From Geoglobus sp. (GTDB lineage: Archaea > Halobacteriota > Archaeoglobi > Archaeoglobales > Archaeoglobaceae), in assembly GCA_027016965.1 (NCBI GenBank), contig JALURI010000205.1, forward strand, positions 1 through 8,932: DNA of 8,932 bases, given 5' to 3'. The translations under genes were made by a program, and so were the position numbers. Position 1 is the first letter of the stretch; each line of letters begins with the position of its first letter. Shown here piece by piece: positions 4,424 to 8,932 of the stretch. Under the pieces are notes generated by a model. That model made no database searches. It had not been told where the DNA came from and saw only the letters and a program-made list of their open reading frames with translations.

Positions 4424-5647
4424 ATGATAGAGGCAGCGGGAATAACACTCAGGGAGGCTGTTGAAGCAATCTTGATCATATTCATAATGGCCTCTTACGT
4501 GGAAAGGATGGGCGAGGGATGGAAAAAAAGGTACATATACTATGGAGCTTTTGCAGCAGTTCTTGCCAGTATCGCCATAGCCTTTTTGCTCTCATCAATT
4601 GGAGCTGATCCGGAGAATGAGCTGATTGAGGGTGTGATGTTCTTCATTGCAGCCATACTTGTTGGAAGTCTCGTTGCATGGATGTGGGTCAAGTCAAAGC
4701 ACATGAAAAGAGAGATTGAAGAGAAGATTCAGAGAACAACAGGATTTCTCGGCCTTGCAGCAGTTTCGTTCTTCATGGTCTTCAGAGAAGGAGTTGAGAC
4801 TGTAATCTTTCTCCAGAGCCTTCTTCTGACTGGAGGCAACCAGGTGGAGAATTTTACTGGAGCGCTCCTCGGAATTGCTCTCGCTGTAGTTTTTGGATAC
4901 GTTTTCATGAGAGGAACTGCAAGAATAAATCTGGCAAGGTTCTTCAGGATAACATCTGCTGTTCTCATTCTGCTGGTAATCCAGCTGATAGCCAACGGCT
5001 TCCACGAGTTCTTTGAGCTGGGCATAATTTCCACCAATGATCAGGTGATGAGCTTTGTGGGACTTCTGAGCAGAGATGACGTCTCTGCAGGATTCATTGT
5101 TCTTATGCTTGCAGCTCTCACGTCTTCAGTTGTCTATGACGTTCTGAAGGCAGCCACGCCAGATCTTTCAAGCTTGAAGCCTGCTGAGAGGAGGAGGGTG
5201 AAGTACGAGCTCATGAAGGAGAAATACCTCAAGACAGGTGTTGGGGCGGGAGTGCTGGTGATCATGGCTGTAATATTTTATCCGGTCATCACGTCAGCCA
5301 GCCTTTACGACCCTGAGCCAGTGGAGGTTGAAGCTCAGAACGGAGTGATTGTGCTACAGATTCCGCAGGAAGATGGATATTACAAATTCAGGTATGGAGA
5401 AGCTGAACTGCTGATGCTTGTTACTGGAGATGATGTGTACGTTGCCTTAGATGATTGCTACATCTGTCCGCCCAAGGGCTACGCTTACGATGGTGAGATG
5501 CTTGTCTGTCTGAACTGCAACGCTCCAATAGCCCCTGAAACTGTCGGCATTCCAGGAGGGTGTAACCCCATAGCCATAAACTACCGCATTGAAAGCGGTA
5601 ATGTGGTGATTGATGAGGAGGAAATACTGAACTGGTGGGGTGCATGA
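4424..5647 (+). CDS. FTR1-type iron permease fused to a DUF2318 cysteine-rich domain
   Basis: Predicted high-affinity iron permease of the cell membrane. The FTR1 part (about 1-245) has the two iron-binding motifs of the family, LREAVEA (REAVE at 10-14) and FREGVET (REGVE at 121-125), in membrane helices; hydrophobic segments lie near 8-27, 38-57, 68-90, 107-130, 144-162, 172-191 and 222-241. An extra helix (272-292) leads to a C-terminal domain outside the membrane with CYIC (345-348), CLNC (362-365) and GGCNP (Cys380), the DUF2318 signature; relatives of this domain sit beside FTR1 in bacterial P19 loci and may handle electrons or metal. At 407 residues it is longer than plain FTR1 proteins because of the fusion. 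It heads a four-gene operon and its stop overlaps the next start (ATGA, 5644-5647). The operator-like repeats upstream suggest metal-dependent repression. Family assignment firm; exact substrate (Fe2+ or Fe3+) inferred. Confidence 0.93.
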   Translation: MIEAAGITLREAVEAILIIFIMASYVERMGEGWKKRYIYYGAFAAVLASIAIAFLLSSIGADPENELIEGVMFFIAAILVGSLVAWMWVKSKHMKREIEEKIQRTTGFLGLAAVSFFMVFREGVETVIFLQSLLLTGGNQVENFTGALLGIALAVVFGYVFMRGTARINLARFFRITSAVLILLVIQLIANGFHEFFELGIISTNDQVMSFVGLLSRDDVSAGFIVLMLAALTSSVVYDVLKAATPDLSSLKPAERRRVKYELMKEKYLKTGVGAGVLVIMAVIFYPVITSASLYDPEPVEVEAQNGVIVLQIPQEDGYYKFRYGEAELLMLVTGDDVYVALDDCYICPPKGYAYDGEMLVCLNCNAPIAPETVGIPGGCNPIAINYRIESGNVVIDEEEILNWWGA

Positions 5648-6873
5648 ACCCCATTTCCTTTCTTCTCAGAATGGTCTTCAGGTCAGTAACCGTCCAGAAG
5701 TACAGATTTCTCTCAATGGTAATCACGATTGCCACCGCCTCTACACTCTTAGTTGTTCTTTCTTCCCTCTACCTGAACGCTGAAGCACAGCTTGCAATGG
5801 AGCTGAGCGGTGTTCCGAACATGGTGGTGGAGCCGAAAAAGAATCTGGTTGAGGAGTCATCACTGAATATCAGCGACGTTCTTGCAATAAAGAAAAAGGA
5901 GCACTTCTGGAGAAACAACATCGTCAATGCAGTCCCCGTTTTTCTTTGGGATGGGGAAACTGATGGAATGAAGGTGAAGATTGCAGGAGTGTGGTTTGAG
6001 AAAAGCGTAGAGGTTGAGAACGAGAGTTACACCTTTGGACTTCTCAGGTTTAGAGGATGGAATTACAGCGGTGAATTGCCTGACAGAAATTCAGCGGTTC
6101 TTGGTGCGAATATTGCAGAGCAGTTTGAGGGGGATGACTCGATCAGGATTGTTGTGAATGGGAAGGAAGTGGAGATGAAAGTGGCAGGAGTGCTGGAAAC
6201 CGGCTCCTACTGGGATGACTACATATTTATCAGCCTTGAAAAGCTTGGAAATCTGACAGAAGACAATGATGTTGACATGATACTGGTCAGTGCGCTGATA
6301 AAGCCCAAAGATGAGCTTGCAGTCAAAGCTGAGATCTACGGAATTGACAGTCTTTCCCCTGAGGAGTTCGAAACCTGGTACTGTTCACCCTACGCATCTT
6401 CAATAGCCTACACCATAGAGGAAGTTGTTCCACATGGTGACGTGAAGATTCTCAGGAGGGTTACAGAGGTGCAGGAGGGACTGATAAGGGCATCATCCTC
6501 AGTTTTTGCCTCAATGTTCGTCCTGACAGCAGGGATTTCTCTGATTGCCATATTCACCTCTGAGAAGATGTATGTGGAGACGGGAATGAGGTTCTTCGGA
6601 ATAATGGCTGCCATGGGCATTTCGAGGCAGAAGCTCTATCTGCAAGTTATGGCAGAGATATTCACTGCCTCGCTGATCTCTGCAATCCTCACGTACTTCG
6701 CCAGCATTTACATTGCCGGATTTGTCAGCAGATCAGTGTTTGGAATGGAGTTTGAAGCTATTTCAGAGCTTCTTGTTCTATCCGTGACTGTCCCTGTCGT
6801 AATATCTTTCATTGCTCTGGCACTGCTGAGAAGAGGACTGGAAAGGGATGTGGTGGAGATTCTGAGGTGGTAG
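5644..6873 (+). CDS. FtsX/MacB-type ABC permease of the iron operon (first)
   Basis: Membrane subunit of the ABC system encoded here. The 409-residue protein has the FtsX/MacB layout: one N-terminal helix (about 22-44), a large extracytoplasmic domain (about 45-280), then three helices near 285-308, 335-360 and 376-397. Between the second and third lies a cytoplasmic loop, ETGMRFFGIMAAMGISRQ, matching the coupling segment that contacts the ATPase. ATG 5644 is chosen over an in-frame GTG at 5635 because GGTGGGG (5634-5640) then acts as the ribosome site and the ATGA overlap with the permease gene is typical. It corresponds in position and type to one of the paired permeases (Cj1661/Cj1662) of the Campylobacter P19-FTR1 locus. 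Its role is probably to drive conformational changes or transfer at the FTR1 complex; that is inferred. Confidence 0.88.
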   Translation: MNPISFLLRMVFRSVTVQKYRFLSMVITIATASTLLVVLSSLYLNAEAQLAMELSGVPNMVVEPKKNLVEESSLNISDVLAIKKKEHFWRNNIVNAVPVFLWDGETDGMKVKIAGVWFEKSVEVENESYTFGLLRFRGWNYSGELPDRNSAVLGANIAEQFEGDDSIRIVVNGKEVEMKVAGVLETGSYWDDYIFISLEKLGNLTEDNDVDMILVSALIKPKDELAVKAEIYGIDSLSPEEFETWYCSPYASSIAYTIEEVVPHGDVKILRRVTEVQEGLIRASSSVFASMFVLTAGISLIAIFTSEKMYVETGMRFFGIMAAMGISRQKLYLQVMAEIFTASLISAILTYFASIYIAGFVSRSVFGMEFEAISELLVLSVTVPVVISFIALALLRRGLERDVVEILRW

Positions 6874-6874
6874 A

Positions 6875-7855
6875 ATGCTGATAAGAGTTGTGCTTTCCTC
6901 AATAAGATACAGGGTAAAGCTCCACATACCCATGATTCTTGCAGTTGCGCTCTCTCTTTCCCTGATTGGAGCATCAGGAATCATACAGAAGAGCTTCGAC
7001 ACAGTAGTTGAGAAGGAAATGGGGAAGTACGGGGCAAACGTGATTCTGAAACCTGAGAATGGAGTGGTGGAGAAAGCCGCTTATCCCGGCGATGAATGGG
7101 TAGCCGTTTACGTAAAAACTGTCAGGATTGACGGGTATGAGGTCAGCCTTGCGGTGACGGACGTTGAAAAGCTCATGCGAATGAATCCTGCCTGGGTTTT
7201 GAAAGGGGAAGGAGACGTTATTGTCGGGAGAGAGCTGGCTGAGAGGCTTAGAATAGAAAGTGGAGATGCAGTTGAGGTGAATGCAATTAAAGGCAGAGCA
7301 GCGATCCTCGATTCCGGAACTGAATTCGACTCGTTTGTGATTCTAAGCGGGATGGCTGAGAAGGTCACAATGGTTCTGATAAGGACAGACAATCCAGACA
7401 GGTATCGAAACGGAGATGCGATCATACTTGAGGAGATGGTCAGGACAAAGTTCTCCTTTTTGAAAGGCATAGAAAAGCTCCTCCTGTACATCGCCGGAGT
7501 TTCTGTAGTGTCGAGCCTGATAACGATAGTGAACCTCTCCAGAGCTGATGCTGGGAAGAGAAGAAAGGAGTTTGGAGTCATGAGAGCTGTTGGTGCAGAC
7601 GCAAAGATGATTGGAAAGCTGATACTGACAGAATTCGGAATTCTCGCCATAATTTCAGCCCTTCTGGGGGCGATCTTCTCAGTAATCCTGTCCTGGGTCA
7701 TCCTGGTCAAGACTGCCGGCACGCTCCCGGACCTGAGCTTTGAATCGCTTGCAACTCTCATTGCTCTCTCAGCTGGAGCGTTTTATGCCGTTTCGCTAAT
7801 GTATCTGGCAGAATCCTCCAGAAAGGAGGTTGTGAACGAGCTTGGAGGTGAGTAA
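6875..7855 (+). CDS. FtsX/MacB-type ABC permease of the iron operon (second)
   Basis: A 326-residue partner permease, probably forming a heterodimer with the previous product. One N-terminal helix (about 17-37), a smaller extracytoplasmic domain (about 38-200), and three C-terminal helices near 204-222, 249-275 and 285-306. The loop RRKEFGVMRAVGADAKMI is the canonical FtsX-family coupling segment. The start ATG lies one base after the previous stop, with GAGGTGG (6864-6870) as ribosome site. Permeases of this class do not form a transport channel but couple ATP hydrolysis to work across the membrane, which fits a helper role for the iron permease. The difference in extracytoplasmic domain size from its partner (about 160 against 235 residues) suggests different contacts. 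Confidence 0.88.
   Translation: MLIRVVLSSIRYRVKLHIPMILAVALSLSLIGASGIIQKSFDTVVEKEMGKYGANVILKPENGVVEKAAYPGDEWVAVYVKTVRIDGYEVSLAVTDVEKLMRMNPAWVLKGEGDVIVGRELAERLRIESGDAVEVNAIKGRAAILDSGTEFDSFVILSGMAEKVTMVLIRTDNPDRYRNGDAIILEEMVRTKFSFLKGIEKLLLYIAGVSVVSSLITIVNLSRADAGKRRKEFGVMRAVGADAKMIGKLILTEFGILAIISALLGAIFSVILSWVILVKTAGTLPDLSFESLATLIALSAGAFYAVSLMYLAESSRKEVVNELGGE
7844..7851 (+). promoter_or_regulatory. Strong ribosome binding site of the ABC ATPase gene
   Basis: GGAGGTGA lies 5 nt before ATG 7857 and inside the end of the preceding permease gene. It decides the start of the ATPase: an in-frame TTG at 7842 would put the site within the coding region. Confidence 0.8.
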
Positions 7856-7856
7856 G

Positions 7857-8537
7857 ATGATAGATGTTGAGAATGTGGTGAAGAAGTATAACGGATTTAC
7901 GGCTCTGAACGGAGTTACGTTTCAGGTTGGTGAGGCTGAATGGCTAACGATTATGGGTCCATCAGGAAGCGGAAAGACCACTCTGCTCAACCTGATAGCG
8001 GGGCTCGACACACCCACCTCGGGGAAGATTGCTGTTTGCAATGAGATCATTTCGGAAATGAGCCACGATGAGAGAGCCAAGTTCAGGAGGGAGAACATAG
8101 GAATTGTTTTCCAGCAGTTCCACCTCATCCCTTACCTGACAGCCCTCGAAAACGTGATGCTCGCCCAGTATATCCACAGCATGCCCGACAGGAATGAGGC
8201 TTTAGACGCCCTGAGGCTGGTTGGACTGGAGAGCAAGGCTGAGAACTACCCTTCCCAGCTCAGCGGAGGGGAGCAGCAGAGGGTTGCGATTGCAAGGGCA
8301 ATAATAAACGATCCCGCCGTGATCCTTGCAGACGAGCCAACAGGAAATCTCGATGAGGAGAACGAGAGAATCGTTCTCGAGATCTTTGAGAGGCTGAAAA
8401 ATGAGGGCAAGACGGTAGTTGTTGTCACCCACAATCCAGAGGTTGCTGAGTTCGGAGACAGAACAATTAAAATTCATCATGGAGAGGTTGTCAGCGGGAA
8501 TAACAGCCGGCTCACACATTTCCTTCAAACCGATTGA
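7857..8537 (+). CDS. ABC transporter ATPase, LolD/MacB class, of the iron operon
   Basis: Cytoplasmic ATP-binding subunit that powers the two FtsX-type permeases. The 226-residue protein is of standard LolD/MacB length and carries all the catalytic motifs: Walker [10 protein letters not shown] (34-42), Q-loop FQQFHLIP with Gln86, signature LSGGEQQR (135-142), Walker [13 protein letters not shown] (155-166) with Glu160, and the H-loop His192 (VVVVTHNPE). NLD after Walker B and the coupling segments of the permeases mark the MacB/LolD/FtsE class. It is the last gene of the operon, one base after the permease stop, and a 35-bp gap separates it from the convergent purP gene. By sequence alone it could serve lipoprotein or peptide export; the FTR1 neighbour decides for iron. 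Confidence 0.95.
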   Translation: MIDVENVVKKYNGFTALNGVTFQVGEAEWLTIMGPSGSGKTTLLNLIAGLDTPTSGKIAVCNEIISEMSHDERAKFRRENIGIVFQQFHLIPYLTALENVMLAQYIHSMPDRNEALDALRLVGLESKAENYPSQLSGGEQQRVAIARAIINDPAVILADEPTGNLDEENERIVLEIFERLKNEGKTVVVVTHNPEVAEFGDRTIKIHHGEVVSGNNSRLTHFLQTD

Positions 8538-8572
8538 AACCACTCTCATGGATTTATCCCGGCAAAAGGTAA

Positions 8573-8932
8573 TCAGAAAACCATTTCTTCAAGCATATCT
8601 TTCTCAGTCCCAAGCCTTATTTCCCTTGCAATTCTCCTTCCCATGTACATGTTCTCCCCGAACAGCACATACGAATAGGGTGATGCTGGAATGCCCACAC
8701 TCGATCCTGCAACAATTCTGGCAGATATTTCAAAGTAGTAGATCTCTCCATTCTCATCTATTATGCTCTCAAGGCAAAACGGCCCAACCATGCCCGGTTC
8801 GGCTATCCTCTTTGAATGCTGGTAAACTCTCTCTCCATCTCTGAGAATTCTTGAAAGCAGGCTTTCCCTGACAACAAGAGGGATGTTGCCCACAATGGTG
8901 TAGGTTGGAATTATCCCGGTCTGAATCTGCTC
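8573..8932 (-). CDS. purP: PurP, formate-dependent FAICAR synthetase, 3' part (cut by window edge)
   Basis: Archaeal ATP-grasp enzyme of purine synthesis that makes FAICAR from AICAR, formate and ATP; cytoplasmic. The visible C-terminal 119 residues run from EQIQTGIIPTYTIVGNIPLV to the stop and include PLVVRESLLSR, the GMVGPFCLES strand, the YYFEISARIVAGSS ATP-grasp core with the metal-binding Glu, and the typical tail YMGRRIAREIRLGTEKDMLEE. The reading frame is open to the right edge, so the start is outside the window. It converges on the iron operon and has no functional link with it. Archaeal genomes often carry two purP-like paralogues, and the fragment alone does not tell which this is. 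Confidence 0.93.
   Translation of the reverse strand, partial: EQIQTGIIPTYTIVGNIPLVVRESLLSRILRDGERVYQHSKRIAEPGMVGPFCLESIIDENGEIYYFEISARIVAGSSVGIPASPYSYVLFGENMYMGRRIAREIRLGTEKDMLEEMVF

Noticed and set aside
7108..7761. A 217-residue minus-strand open frame
   Set aside because: It is antisense to the second FtsX-type permease, which has the family coupling segment and operon spacing; the antisense peptide is Ser/Ile-rich without motifs.
4424..8537. Reading the ABC genes as a MacB/Lol-type lipoprotein or peptide exporter
   Set aside because: The permeases and ATPase would allow it, but they are translationally linked to an FTR1-DUF2318 gene and match the order of known P19-FTR1 iron loci.
1..8932. 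Mobile elements, CRISPR arrays, tRNA or rRNA genes
   Set aside because: No transposase or integrase motifs, no regularly spaced repeats, no T-loop (GGTTCRANYCC) type sequence with cloverleaf context and no rRNA-like stretch were found by eye on either strand.

Overview
This window looks like a chromosomal segment of a hyperthermophilic euryarchaeon of the Archaeoglobales (Archaeoglobus, Ferroglobus or Geoglobus type). The evidence is archaeal-type Pth2, the F420-biosynthesis enzyme CofC, archaeal PurP, A/T-rich TATA-type promoters, GGTG-type ribosome sites, and Sir2 and Pth2 proteins that closely match what I remember of the A. fulgidus proteins. The genus is an inference; no search was run.

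Layout. 1-728 (-): 5' part of a [NiFe]-hydrogenase small subunit gene that runs off the left edge. 951-1691 (+): a CobB/Sir2Af1-type protein deacylase. 1663-2269 (-): a two-gene unit, a small uncharacterised archaeal protein followed by peptidyl-tRNA hydrolase Pth2, whose 3' end overlaps the 3' end of the sirtuin gene. 2298-3040 (-): eroded sequence, mostly the remains of an HD-superfamily phosphohydrolase gene with a frameshift, two in-frame stops and an internal deletion that removed the HD motif. 3181-3633 (+): zinc-ribbon membrane protein of unknown function. 3678-4280 (+): cofC. 4424-8537 (+): a tightly packed four-gene operon. 8573-8932 (-): 3' part of purP, running off the right edge.

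The most interesting part is the 4424-8537 operon. Its first gene fuses an FTR1-type iron permease (two REAVE/REGVE iron-binding motifs) to a C-terminal DUF2318 cysteine-rich domain. Two FtsX/MacB-type permeases and a LolD/MacB-type ATPase follow, with overlaps or gaps of 1-4 bp. This matches the gene content of the bacterial P19-FTR1 (FetMP-like) iron uptake loci, such as Campylobacter Cj1658-Cj1663, but without P19 and with FTR1 and DUF2318 joined in one chain. The operon promoter has two related 16-bp imperfect palindromes of TTTAGG...ACC.AAA type, one on each side of the TATA box. This is a plausible metal-dependent (DtxR/MDR1-like) repressor arrangement and independently suggests iron control.

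A second pattern is in the promoters. Four genes (sirtuin, the small protein before pth2, the zinc-ribbon protein, cofC) have a TATA-like octamer centred 25.5-26.5 bp before the start codon and no good Shine-Dalgarno site, which predicts leaderless mRNAs. The hydrogenase and iron operon genes instead have GAGGTG/GGTG sites.
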